DNA of 64,000 nt from Chryseobacterium viscerum. GTDB lineage: Bacteria > Bacteroidota > Bacteroidia > Flavobacteriales > Weeksellaceae. The DNA is taken from assembly GCF_025949665.1 (NCBI RefSeq), contig NZ_JAPDFT010000002.1:248001-312000 (forward strand), read 5' to 3'. A program made the translations under genes and the position numbers. Under the pieces are notes generated by a model. The model was given only the letters and a program-made list of their open reading frames with translations, was not told where the DNA came from and did not search any database. Positions within the stretch are counted from its first letter, which is position 1; each line of letters starts with the position of its first letter. Positions 25,711-34,249 of this stretch are shown piece after piece.

Positions 25711-26181
25711 ATGAAAAAACTTTTATATATATCAGGAATTTTAACATTTTTTGTGTTAATGAGTTTTATGTATGTAGACTTTTTCTCTTCAATGACCAAA
25801 GTGGATTATGTTGATGGAAGCAAGACATTGAAGTTTACCACAAAAATGAATACTAGCCACATCTCTGATGCTATCAAAATCAATCCAAACACAGCTGGAT
25901 TTGAAGCAGAGGTAAAAAAATATGTGAACAATAATTTTGATGTATTTGTCAATGGGGCTCCTAAAACGATAACCTTTACAGGGAGTCAGGTCAGTGGAGA
26001 AACTGTATGGGTGTATTTTGAAACCGGAGGCGTTTCAGATATCAACACCTTAAAGATTAAAAATACGATCCTTTTAAGCGCTTTTCCTAAGCAGATCAAT
26101 CTGGTGAACATTGCCTACAAAGGCAGCCAGAAAACAATGAACTTTCAGAGAGGAAAAGAAGTGAATGAGGTTTCTTTTTAA
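25711..26181 (+). CDS. DUF6702-like small exported protein
   Basis: A 156-aa protein with an N-terminal signal or anchor segment (MKKLLYISGILTFFVLMSFMYVDFF), then a beta-rich domain (TKVDYVDGSKTLKFTTKMN, FDVFVNGAPKTITFTGSQV, LLSAFPKQINLVNI). The ATG at 25711 is chosen because the signal starts there; the frame is open to 25687. The layout resembles DUF6702 proteins of Flavobacteriia, which usually sit beside M1 peptidases, but no such peptidase is here. Function unknown. Confidence 0.65.
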   Translation: MKKLLYISGILTFFVLMSFMYVDFFSSMTKVDYVDGSKTLKFTTKMNTSHISDAIKINPNTAGFEAEVKKYVNNNFDVFVNGAPKTITFTGSQVSGETVWVYFETGGVSDINTLKIKNTILLSAFPKQINLVNIAYKGSQKTMNFQRGKEVNEVSF

Positions 26182-26212
26182 CGTAAATTAGATTTAACCA
26201 TTATAAAATGGG

Positions 26213-26248
26213 TACCCTGGAAAGTAAAACTTTTCAGGGTATTTTTTT
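26213..26248 (+). terminator. Rho-independent terminator
   Basis: 13-bp stem TACCCTGGAAAGT/ACTTTTCAGGGTA (one G-T pair), loop AAA, then a run of T. The rest of the gap to 26458 is A+T-rich with no recognised gene. Confidence 0.9.
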
Positions 26249-26458
26249 GTTCACACTCAAACAAATCACATCAAAGAGATTAATTACGTACAAATACCTA
26301 ATTAACAATTTCAGCATTTACACCGTAAAATATTCAATTTCAGCAATGTACATTTGTATTGTAATTACACCAAGATGTGAAGCCGGAATCACTTAAATAA
26401 CGGGGCAGAATCTGAAAAGCCAAATGAGTAAGAAAACACCAAACTAAAACCAAATATC

Positions 26459-27007
26459 ATGGACGAACAACTTAAATCATCGAGTCAGGAAATAGATGTC
26501 CTGATTGTTATTGACACGGATTATGTAAGAGATACTTATAAAAACCCAAGTAAAGATCCTAATAATCCTACAGGAATTGATCATAACAGCCAGCATATGA
26601 TTGTTTCCAATGCCAACGCTATTTCCGGACAAGGTTCCGCTGATCTGAATTTCAGTGCAAGAGCCGGAGATACAGTTTCTTTCAGAGGAACATCAATTTA
26701 TCAGAATTCCGATGATGCTGTCATCATCTACAATATTAAATACTGGTCTGGAGATCAGGTTTTCAACAGTTTTATATACAATTCTGTTGAAAGAAGACAG
26801 GCTGCTGTACCTAATTTAAATTCTCAGAATGGTCTTCCTGCCGCTGCTGCCGATATCACTTTTGCCAGTATCGACTCTAAAGTAAAAGCAACAGGGAAAG
26901 AGAACTTCTATGTACAGTTTGGACTTTACATTTTAGATCCGAATGACAGTAACAAACAGATCTTGTACGGTTACTTTTACTGGGATCCAACAATTACGGT
27001 TAAGTAA
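26459..27007 (+). CDS. AidA/PixA family (inclusion body) protein
   Basis: A 182-aa cytosolic-type protein with no signal peptide. It opens with IDVLIVIDTDYVRDTY, then NPTGIDHNSQHMIV, GQGSADLNFSARAGDTVSFRGTSIYQNSDDAVIIYNI and QFGLYILD...LYGYFYWDP, the pattern of the AidA/PixA family. Founding members are the methionine-rich crystalline inclusion protein PixA of Xenorhabdus and quorum-sensing-controlled AidA of Burkholderia/Ralstonia. The molecular activity of the family is not known. Unlike PixA it is not Met-rich. It stands alone between two strong terminators, which fits independently acquired accessory DNA. Confidence 0.8.
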   Translation: MDEQLKSSSQEIDVLIVIDTDYVRDTYKNPSKDPNNPTGIDHNSQHMIVSNANAISGQGSADLNFSARAGDTVSFRGTSIYQNSDDAVIIYNIKYWSGDQVFNSFIYNSVERRQAAVPNLNSQNGLPAAAADITFASIDSKVKATGKENFYVQFGLYILDPNDSNKQILYGYFYWDPTITVK

Positions 27008-27065
27008 ACGAAAATAATAAAACCACTGCTGATGTGTGTTTTTCGATGTATTTTATTTAACTCAT

Positions 27066-27110
27066 AAAATAGAATCGGGCAGCTTTTCAAGCTGCCCGAT
27101 TCTATTTTTA
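27066..27110. terminator. Bidirectional terminator between convergent genes
   Basis: 20-bp perfect stem (AAAATAGAATCGGGCAGCTT and its complement) with a TTC loop and T/A tracts on both sides. It serves the AidA/PixA gene (plus) and the DUF5689 gene (minus). Confidence 0.9.
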
Positions 27111-27144
27111 AGAATTGTATCAGAATAAATTTTATCCTAGTGTA

Positions 27145-28569
27145 TTACTCAATTTTGATGTTATCGATCTGAAGATCATAAATACCATCTTTCCCTGTTT
27201 TAAGGGCAAACATAGGTTTTCCAGAGGTAATATTAAGATCGGTAAGACCTGTAAGGGTAAGCTCAATCAGCCTCCATTGTCCGTTCGTATTAATTGACCC
27301 GGTATATGAATTGGTACTTTCAGGGCTTAAAGTAGCACCTGTAGAGAATGTTCCTAAATTGAATGTATAGAAAGCAGACGTATTAGGAGCTAGTGGTGTT
27401 GCTCTGTATACATTGAAAGAAAGTGATTTCCCTGATACAGTACCTTTGATATACATTGTAATTCTCTTTGGAGTTGCTGGTATTCCTGACGCAGCATTCG
27501 CTGTAAATACATAGTCATTATTGGCAGGTGTACCTTTAATCTGAAGAGAATTTGTACCGTTATACCCCAAACCACTACCTTGAGATGCATAAGGCATAAG
27601 CCCAAAGCTATTTAAACTTGACAGGAAAGATGCCCAGTTTTCAAAATCAGAGCTCGGGAAAAGATTTACGGCATTCGCAGAAGGAAGCTCCGGCTCCCCT
27701 GGGGTGAATCTGGCGTTCGGAAAGTTAATATCATTAAGATCTCTTATATAAGCCTGATCTGTGAAAACCGTTGCGTTATTTGAGCTTGTAAAACGGCTTA
27801 AAACAAGAACGATATCACCACTTTTTTCATATTTAGGAGAAATTGGAGATTTTCCAAAAGTTGAAAAGTTACTGAAACGAAGATCTAATCTGCCTGCTTT
27901 TTTATCCGTAATATAACGATCTCCTGTAGCGGATTCGTCAGCAAAGTTCTTTGTCAGTTCAGGCTCTTCAAACTGAACGTTTTTTATTTTCACAAGCTGG
28001 TTAATGTGCGCACCGTTTTTCAGGGCATCAGAGATAAAGTTGAACTCTAATGGTTTCATTGCGGCTACTACAGGCTTCTGTCCGTCGCAAACTCTTGCCA
28101 TGTAATTTGAAACTTTATTTGGGTTGATTCTACCGATAGGATAATTAGGGTCATAAGTACCTACTTTAATGTTTCCATTAACTCCCTGAACGATCAATCC
28201 TTTAAGGTTGATTCTTACTAAAGCTCCTACCGGGTAAGCAAGATATTGGCTTCCACCATCGATATCAATCTCAATACCTTGAGTTGGATTTTCAGGCTTA
28301 TCCTGAAGGAACATCATTTTGTAAAGATTTGAAGATTCATCACTTGAAGAAACGTAAGCTTCTACGATGAAATCTTCTTTAATGATATCAGCTTCACCGG
28401 GTTTTGGTTTTGCAATGGTTGTAATATCAGATAACTGGTGGTTAGCTGCTGCGAATTTGTTCGTACATTTGATTTCCGGCACGTCAAAATCATCAGTTTT
28501 TACACAAGACGAGAACGCCAGCATTGAAATGGCTGTAAAGATCGCCGCTTTAAAATATATATTTTTCAT
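27145..28569 (-). CDS. DUF5689 domain lipoprotein
   Basis: A 474-aa secreted lipoprotein: the signal ends in a lipobox LAFSSC (Cys near residue 22), so it should be anchored in the outer membrane. The DUF5689 region (about residues 40-290) contains DFIVEAYVSSSDESSNLYKMMFLQD, IEIDIDG and ALVRINLKGL. A second beta-sandwich (about 305-474, FPSSDFENWASFL to YDLQIDNIKIE) looks like a carbohydrate-binding or choice-of-anchor module. It is the second gene of a minus-strand operon, 26 bp after a TonB receptor. Such lipoproteins probably assist the receptor in capturing its ligand; that is inference. Confidence 0.85.
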   Translation of the reverse strand: MKNIYFKAAIFTAISMLAFSSCVKTDDFDVPEIKCTNKFAAANHQLSDITTIAKPKPGEADIIKEDFIVEAYVSSSDESSNLYKMMFLQDKPENPTQGIEIDIDGGSQYLAYPVGALVRINLKGLIVQGVNGNIKVGTYDPNYPIGRINPNKVSNYMARVCDGQKPVVAAMKPLEFNFISDALKNGAHINQLVKIKNVQFEEPELTKNFADESATGDRYITDKKAGRLDLRFSNFSTFGKSPISPKYEKSGDIVLVLSRFTSSNNATVFTDQAYIRDLNDINFPNARFTPGEPELPSANAVNLFPSSDFENWASFLSSLNSFGLMPYASQGSGLGYNGTNSLQIKGTPANNDYVFTANAASGIPATPKRITMYIKGTVSGKSLSFNVYRATPLAPNTSAFYTFNLGTFSTGATLSPESTNSYTGSINTNGQWRLIELTLTGLTDLNITSGKPMFALKTGKDGIYDLQIDNIKIE

Positions 28570-28595
28570 TGTTTTCGATTTTTAATTTAATTTTT

Positions 28596-31472
28596 TTAGA
28601 ATCTGAATTGAAGGTTAACAAAATAAGATCTACCCTGATTATACCAATATTTAGGAGCGAATACCATATTTCCGCTGTCATAATCATTAGCATAGTCAGT
28701 ATAGTTAACGTTTCTCGTCTGCTCAAATCCGCCTGTAATAAAGTTTCTGTTATTAAGGATATTATTTACAGATGCTGACACCAATACATAATACTTACCA
28801 ATCATCCAGGATTTTCCTGCATTCACATTGAAGAAGAATGCTGAAGGTAATTTTGTAGGAGTAAGAATTCTTGCAAGTTCTTCCTCCGTTACATTATCAG
28901 AAGGTACTCCCGGTGTATTAGGGTTCATATAGAATCTTTCTGTTCTGGTTACCGGAGACGGATCAAGGAATGAATGTCCGAAGTAGTTCCATGTAGCCCC
29001 TACCCACCAGTATTTAGGGCTGCTGTAACGAAGACCTAATGTGTATGCTTCCTGAGGAGTTCCGCCCTGTCTGTAATTTTTAAGGGTTGCTTCACCCATG
29101 TTCGTATAAGATCTTGATACGATATTTCCGTTTCCGTCAAGTTCTCTGAATGTTCCAACAGCGTCAGAAGCAAAATAAACAGTAGGGTTATTGGTATAAG
29201 TATATTGTCCTACACTTAATAATCCGCTGGCTGTCAAAGTTGGGGTAACTTTCACCTGTGCTCCAAGTTCAATACCCATATTTCTCTTATTGGCTCCTGC
29301 CAATACCTGTGTAATGAAAGCACCATCCTGTACAGGAGTCTGATCTCCGCTTTCAGTCAGAGTAGTCAGCTTAACTCCCTGTGCGAAATATCTTTGTACA
29401 CTTGTTTCATTTTGAGTATTAACCAAGTAACCTGTCAATCTAAGTTTTACAATCGGAGTAGAAATTACATAGCTCAGATCGTTGGCATCTACAACAACGT
29501 TCTTGATCCCCGGAGTTGTAACACCACTTACTCTTGTATTAAAATAAATATCATTTAAGAAAGGAGACTGTGAAAAGTAAGCTCCGTTATAAACAAGGAA
29601 GTTTCTCCCATTGATTTTATACGTAACCTGACCTTTAACCCCTGCATTCCAGAAGTTTTGGTCTGCTCCTTTTCCGTAAGAAGACTCATACAGATAGTGT
29701 TGGAACAATCCTTCTCTGCTGTTCGTTGTATATCCGAATAATCCGGAAATGAAAACATCAAATTTCCCAGTTGAGAATTTGAAAGCAGGGTTTACTTTAA
29801 ATTCCTGTCTTCTGAAAATATAGCTGTACCCTATTTTATCACCTTCTCTTTTCGCAACATCAGTATCACTTTCTCTTGTATTAAATTTACCCCAAACACT
29901 TCCTGCTGTTGTATTGGATGCAAACGGGTCCATATTCAGGGCAAAATCAGCACCTAACAAATCATTTACTTCTCTGTACTGCTCAGATCTGTAGTTTTGG
30001 TAAGATAAGTTTAAAATAAAACGGGAAGTATCGCTAAAGTTATAAGTATAGTGAGTAGACAGATTCCATACTTTATCATCTTTTACATCATCCACAAGAT
30101 AATAAGCTGCTCTTCTTCCGCCTAATAAAGCATTGTATTCTACGTTTCTGTTCGCATTGTAAAGATTATCCCAGTTGATCTGTGTATGAGACTGATCATC
30201 ATTGGTCCACCAGTCTCTTGTAATTCCGATGTTTGCAGCCTGTTCCGGAGATGGATCTTTATAATTTAGCCAATAGCTTGGTAAATTACGGTAATAGGTT
30301 GGAGACGGGTTATTTGCTCTGTACCAATCCAGTCTTGAACTGTACTCTTTCCCAAACTGGTAAGAAACAGACGTCCATAGCTGAGAGTTTTTATTGATTT
30401 TCCAGAAATCCTGCAATTGGATCATTGGCTGGAAACCTCTTTTTACTCGTTCATTTCTTTTATCTCCGTTTTGCCATCCCCAATAAGAGTTGTAATGAAC
30501 TCCCCTGAAGTCATATACTTCCTGAGTGCTTGGACTTGAAGAGCTTCTCGCATATTTAGAACCAATAGCATTTAAGGTCATGGTATGACTGTCACTGAAT
30601 TTTTTCTCAATACCAATATATCCACTGTATGCATCATAAGCAGTACCATCTTGGATCCCTTCCTGTGCCCATCTTCTCGCAATCATTCCGGTAAATGCCC
30701 ACCCATTCTTATTCATTCCGGAGGAAAATCTGTAAGATAATCTGTTGGTGTAGTTTCTGTTGGTAAGAGAGTATGTCAGCTGGCTTCCTTTTCTGTACTC
30801 ACTGGCTTTTGTATTCTTATAAAATACTCCGGTAGTTCCTCCGAAAGCATATTCGGAAGGTGCATGATTAGCTGCAATTTCCGGGTAACGGGTAATTTCG
30901 TTTAATCCTCCCCAGGTACTGAAGTCTACATCTCCATTATCTGCAGCAGCCATAGAAACCCCATTGATCATATTCTCACCTGTTCTGCTATCAATTCCTC
31001 TTGGGCGGAACCAATATGGTCCTAAATCAAAACTTGCAATCCTGTTGAAAACATCCTGAGATGATTGTAATAATCCTACCGTTGCTGTTTGCTGTGCACC
31101 ACCGCCATCATTTTCTCCAGAATCTTCTATGATAGCCAACCCCTGATCTGCACCGTTCAATGCAGAATAAAGAGTAATTACTCCAAGATCTTTTCTTTTC
31201 TCATCACTGGTTACGTCAAATTCAAAAATTTTAGTTTCAAAATTCGGCTTGGTAACCATAATCTGATAATGTCCAGGCATCAAATCCTTAAATTGGAAAT
31301 ATCCGATTTTGTCTGCCGTTGCATCATTTCCTGCTCCTTTTAAATCTACACTTGCTTGCTCTACAGGTTTACCGTCTGCATCCTTAAGATACGCAAACAC
31401 AGTTGTCTGCGCATAATAATATGACGCAGGAAGCAAAGTAAATAAAGAGATCAATGATAATTTTTTAATCAT
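28596..31472 (-). CDS. TonB-dependent receptor with carboxypeptidase-regulatory-like domain
   Basis: A 958-aa outer-membrane receptor. The start at 31472 (MIKKLSLISLFTLLPASYYYAQ) gives a proper signal peptide; the frame is open to 31547 but that extension is basic and not signal-like. After the signal comes a CarboxypepD_reg-like beta-domain (TVFAYLKDADGKPVEQASVDLKG, residues ~24-100), then the plug (IDSRTGENMINGVSMAAADNG) and the barrel ending in FVNLQFRF. It is transcribed with the DUF5689 lipoprotein and divergently from a secreted nuclease/phosphatase gene. That trio suggests uptake of a nucleic-acid or phosphate-ester product; the substrate is not demonstrated. Confidence 0.92.
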   Translation of the reverse strand: MIKKLSLISLFTLLPASYYYAQTTVFAYLKDADGKPVEQASVDLKGAGNDATADKIGYFQFKDLMPGHYQIMVTKPNFETKIFEFDVTSDEKRKDLGVITLYSALNGADQGLAIIEDSGENDGGGAQQTATVGLLQSSQDVFNRIASFDLGPYWFRPRGIDSRTGENMINGVSMAAADNGDVDFSTWGGLNEITRYPEIAANHAPSEYAFGGTTGVFYKNTKASEYRKGSQLTYSLTNRNYTNRLSYRFSSGMNKNGWAFTGMIARRWAQEGIQDGTAYDAYSGYIGIEKKFSDSHTMTLNAIGSKYARSSSSPSTQEVYDFRGVHYNSYWGWQNGDKRNERVKRGFQPMIQLQDFWKINKNSQLWTSVSYQFGKEYSSRLDWYRANNPSPTYYRNLPSYWLNYKDPSPEQAANIGITRDWWTNDDQSHTQINWDNLYNANRNVEYNALLGGRRAAYYLVDDVKDDKVWNLSTHYTYNFSDTSRFILNLSYQNYRSEQYREVNDLLGADFALNMDPFASNTTAGSVWGKFNTRESDTDVAKREGDKIGYSYIFRRQEFKVNPAFKFSTGKFDVFISGLFGYTTNSREGLFQHYLYESSYGKGADQNFWNAGVKGQVTYKINGRNFLVYNGAYFSQSPFLNDIYFNTRVSGVTTPGIKNVVVDANDLSYVISTPIVKLRLTGYLVNTQNETSVQRYFAQGVKLTTLTESGDQTPVQDGAFITQVLAGANKRNMGIELGAQVKVTPTLTASGLLSVGQYTYTNNPTVYFASDAVGTFRELDGNGNIVSRSYTNMGEATLKNYRQGGTPQEAYTLGLRYSSPKYWWVGATWNYFGHSFLDPSPVTRTERFYMNPNTPGVPSDNVTEEELARILTPTKLPSAFFFNVNAGKSWMIGKYYVLVSASVNNILNNRNFITGGFEQTRNVNYTDYANDYDSGNMVFAPKYWYNQGRSYFVNLQFRF

Positions 31473-31534
31473 GAGTATGTTTATTTTTTTAATACTTTTC
31501 TTGTTAATTTTCAACAGTTTAAAAGTTGGGGGCA

Positions 31535-31563
31535 CAAATTTAATCAAATTTTGTAATTCACAA
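31535..31563 (-). promoter_or_regulatory. Candidate promoter of the receptor-DUF5689 operon
   Basis: Minus strand: TTG at 31561-31563, an 18-bp spacer, then TAAATTTG at 31535-31542, close to the Bacteroidota -33/-7 consensus. The leader to the receptor ATG is about 60 bases. Confidence 0.55.
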
Positions 31564-31680
31564 TTTTTTTAACAGTATTTTTCCTTAATACTGCAAGCTT
31601 TTAAGAATCATTATATAAATGATACTGAGATAATTGCTTTTAAATTTACAAATATTTAAAATGCAATAAATTAAAAAAAG

Positions 31681-31688
31681 TAAATTTG
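31681..31688 (+). promoter_or_regulatory. -7 element of the secreted nuclease gene
   Basis: TAAATTTG (TAnnTTTG) 34 bp before the ATG at 31723; no good -33 element. The divergent intergenic region therefore holds two separate promoters about 120 bp apart. Confidence 0.45.
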
Positions 31689-31722
31689 TAAATTAAATAG
31701 TATTAATAATAACTCAAAGAAG

Positions 31723-32913
31723 ATGAAGAGATTTTCGAGTCTGTTTGCCATCATTATTTCGATCATGGCATTTTCACAGCAACAAGGAAAACTGAGAAAA
31801 GTAGCTACCGTAGGCTTTTTAAATGTAGAAAACCTGTGGGACACTATCCGTTCAGCAGATTATATTGATGGAACGAAAGACATTAAAAATCCTGCTTTTC
31901 ACAGAAGTATTCCTATGGATTCTATCAAACTTCTGGAAGCTGAAAAATATGACGGACCATGGAGTGATGGTGCTTTAATTGGAAAAAAAGTAGTGAGAGA
32001 ACAAGGTGGTTCTGAAGAATTTACTCCAAAAAGCGCAAAGAATTACGGAACCAAAATCTATAAAGCAAAATTGGCCAACGAAGCCAAAGTAATTTCTGAA
32101 ATGGGAGCACAGTATACCAAAACAGCTCCTGCAGTAGTGGGGTTAATTGAGGTTGAAAACAGACAGGTCATCCAGGATCTGATCAACGAACCTGCTTTAA
32201 AGAAATATGATTACGGAATCATTCATTACAACTCTTATGACTACAGAGGAATTGACGTTGCATTGATCTATCAGAAAAGAAGATTCACTCCTACCAATTC
32301 ATTAAAAAAAGAATTGATAATCTACGGTGACAACGGAAGAAGAGAATATACCAGAGATATTCTTGTTGTAACAGGGTTTTTAGATAATGAAAAAGTGGCA
32401 TTCTTTATGAACCACTGGCCTTCAAGGAGAGGAGGTGAAGCAATTTCTTTACCTAAAAGAAATGCTGCTGCTGCTTTATTGAAACAACAGATGGATAGTA
32501 TAAGAGCTGCAGACCCTACAACAAAGCTTTTTGCAATGGGTGACTTTAATGATGATCCTGTAAGCCCGAGTTTAAAAAATCATCTGAAGGCTCAGGCAGC
32601 ACCTAAAGACTTAAGTGAAGAAACACCATACCTTAATCTGATGTACCCTTTATACAAGAAAGGAGTGGCATCTCTTGCCTATCAGGATGCACCGAACCTG
32701 TTTGACCAGATTATCGTTTCTAAAAACGTAATTTCAGATCAGGTAACCAAAGAATACTCTGTATACAAAACAGAAATTTTTGCACCGGCTTATTTAGTCA
32801 ATAAAGAAGGAAATTATAAAGGCTATCCTTTCAGATCCTGGAATGGAGACCAGTTCACAGGTGGATACAGTGACCACTTCCCGGCATTTGTAGTTCTCCA
32901 GAAAGAACCATAA
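31723..32913 (+). CDS. Secreted endonuclease/exonuclease/phosphatase (EEP) family protein
   Basis: A 396-aa protein with signal peptide (MKRFSSLFAIIISIMAFSQ) and the full EEP (DNase I-like) core: VGFLNVENLWDT (metal-binding Asn/Glu), VGLIEVENRQV, HYNSYDYRGIDVALIY, NHWPSRRGG (catalytic His), AMGDFNDDPVS and the terminal GGYSDHFPAFV. These enzymes hydrolyse phosphodiesters or phosphoesters (DNA, RNA, inositol phosphates, sphingomyelin). The exported location and the neighbouring receptor/lipoprotein pair suggest extracellular nucleic-acid or phosphate scavenging. No T9SS sorting domain is visible, so it may be periplasmic. Confidence 0.9.
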   Translation: MKRFSSLFAIIISIMAFSQQQGKLRKVATVGFLNVENLWDTIRSADYIDGTKDIKNPAFHRSIPMDSIKLLEAEKYDGPWSDGALIGKKVVREQGGSEEFTPKSAKNYGTKIYKAKLANEAKVISEMGAQYTKTAPAVVGLIEVENRQVIQDLINEPALKKYDYGIIHYNSYDYRGIDVALIYQKRRFTPTNSLKKELIIYGDNGRREYTRDILVVTGFLDNEKVAFFMNHWPSRRGGEAISLPKRNAAAALLKQQMDSIRAADPTTKLFAMGDFNDDPVSPSLKNHLKAQAAPKDLSEETPYLNLMYPLYKKGVASLAYQDAPNLFDQIIVSKNVISDQVTKEYSVYKTEIFAPAYLVNKEGNYKGYPFRSWNGDQFTGGYSDHFPAFVVLQKEP

Positions 32914-32922
32914 AAAAGTTAG

Positions 32923-32947
32923 GCACTCTTATTGGAGTGCTTTTTTT
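32923..32947 (+). terminator. Rho-independent terminator
   Basis: GCACTC/GAGTGC stem with a six-base loop followed by seven T. Confidence 0.75.
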
Positions 32948-32964
32948 ATGTAAATACCTTAATC

Positions 32965-33384
32965 ATGAAAAATATTATTTTATTGGTATTGATAGCATTG
33001 ATACCTTACAGCTGTTTTTCTCAGGAAACACCAAAGAAAGATAAAGAACAACATGAAATGAAGCCTTCTAAAAACGAAGACGGAGAATGGGATCTTACGG
33101 TCATTGATACACAATTTGATTATTTTTTGAGTGCAGTTGCCAAACCCATCAGCCAGTATACAGAATCTTATCTGAAGACGAAAAATACATTTTTGGTGAA
33201 CGAATGGAACAGTTATTATAATTCCGGGAGATACAGAAATATCATAGAATCCGGAATAGATTATGATCCGCAGGAAAATTACGGGATCAAGTTTGAATAT
33301 AAATTATATCAGGTTTTCGTATATGTGAACTGGAAATATAAACTCAGAATGAATGGATTATCCGGAAGTGATGCAATAAGGTAA
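32965..33384 (+). CDS. DUF6146 family protein
   Basis: A 139-aa protein with a signal peptide (MKNIILLVLIALIPYSCFSQ; the Cys in PYSCFSQ could be a lipobox but lies in a Sec-like context). The mature part contains EWDLTVIDTQFDYFLSAV, SYLKTKNTFLVNEWNSYYNSGRY and IDYDPQENYGIKFEYKLYQVFVYV, the pattern of DUF6146 proteins of Flavobacteriia. The ATG at 32965 is used because the frame upstream (to 32932) runs through the preceding terminator. Function unknown. Confidence 0.75.
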   Translation: MKNIILLVLIALIPYSCFSQETPKKDKEQHEMKPSKNEDGEWDLTVIDTQFDYFLSAVAKPISQYTESYLKTKNTFLVNEWNSYYNSGRYRNIIESGIDYDPQENYGIKFEYKLYQVFVYVNWKYKLRMNGLSGSDAIR

Positions 33385-33405
33385 ATTTTAAATAATACTC
33401 AACAA

Positions 33406-33436
33406 AAAAGGTTCAGAGAAATTCTGAACCTTTTCA
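33406..33436. terminator. Bidirectional terminator
   Basis: 12-bp stem AAAAGGTTCAGA/TCTGAACCTTTT with loop GAAAT between the convergent DUF6146 and sod genes. Confidence 0.85.
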
Positions 33437-33455
33437 TTTTTATAATAGCTAAAAA

Positions 33456-34052
33456 TTATTTATTGAATAATTCTTCTACTTTATCCCAGTTTACTACATC
33501 GAAGAATGCAGAAACATAGTCAGGTCTTCTGTTTTGGTAGTTTAAATAATAAGCATGTTCCCAAACGTCTAATCCTAAAACCGGAGTTCCTTTAACGTCT
33601 GCTACAGGCATTAATGGGTTGTCCTGGTTAGGTGTAGAAGAAACAGATACAGAACCGTCAGCATTTTTTACTAACCAAGCCCATCCTGAACCGAATCTTG
33701 TTTTAGCTGCATCAGAAAAATCAGTTTTGAATTTTTCAAGACCTCCATAGTTTTCAATAGCTGCTTTTACATTTCCTACAGGTTCTTTGCTTCCTCCCGG
33801 AGTTAAAATTTCCCAGAATAAAGAGTGGTTGAAGTGTCCTCCTCCATTGTTTCTTACTGCTGGCTTGTCAGTTCCTGTCTGGCAGATTTCTTCGATTGTT
33901 TTTCCTGCTAGTTCAGTTCCTTCAATTGCTTTATTTAAATTGTCAATATATGCCTGGTGGTGTTTTGTATGGTGGATTTCCATAGTTCTTGCATCAATAG
34001 TCGGCTCTAATGCATCATATGCATATCCTAGTTTTGGTAATTCAAATGACAT
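33456..34052 (-). CDS. Superoxide dismutase (Fe/Mn family)
   Basis: A 198-aa cytosolic enzyme dismutating superoxide to H2O2 and O2. Metal ligands visible: H27 in EIHHTKHH, H76 in [11 protein letters not shown], and D162 and H166 in [10 protein letters not shown]. The second-shell motif GSGWAWLV is present. Sequence alone does not settle Fe versus Mn use. A minus-strand promoter with TTG at 34106-34108, a 20-bp spacer and TATTTTTG at 34078-34085 precedes it. Confidence 0.96.
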   Translation of the reverse strand: MSFELPKLGYAYDALEPTIDARTMEIHHTKHHQAYIDNLNKAIEGTELAGKTIEEICQTGTDKPAVRNNGGGHFNHSLFWEILTPGGSKEPVGNVKAAIENYGGLEKFKTDFSDAAKTRFGSGWAWLVKNADGSVSVSSTPNQDNPLMPVADVKGTPVLGLDVWEHAYYLNYQNRRPDYVSAFFDVVNWDKVEELFNK

Positions 34053-34077
34053 AAACTTTATTTTTAATGTTATAATC

Positions 34078-34108
34078 CAAAAATAGCCAATATTTAAGGT
34101 ATTATCAA
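34078..34108 (-). promoter_or_regulatory. Candidate promoter of the superoxide dismutase gene
   Basis: Minus strand TTG (34106-34108), 20-bp spacer, TATTTTTG (34078-34085). The leader to the ATG is about 22 bases. Confidence 0.55.
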
Positions 34109-34193
34109 GGATTGTAGATTACTTTAATAAATCTTTAACATTGATACATTGATTTAGAATGAATTAAGTTTTATTTTTTTTTATTTACAGCCA

Positions 34194-34227
34194 ACAAAAA
34201 GCACGAACCAAATGATCCGTGCTTTCT
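34194..34227 (-). terminator. Terminator downstream of rho
   Basis: On the minus strand AAAGCACG/CGTGCTTT with a 12-base loop and a following T run, about 25 bp after the rho stop codon. Confidence 0.75.
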
Positions 34228-34249
34228 ATTTAACAATATTAAATTAAAT

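Noticed and set aside
31473..31547. Upstream extension of the second TonB receptor
   Set aside because: The extra 25 residues are Lys/Ile-rich and precede a proper signal peptide, so the ATG at 31472 is the better start.
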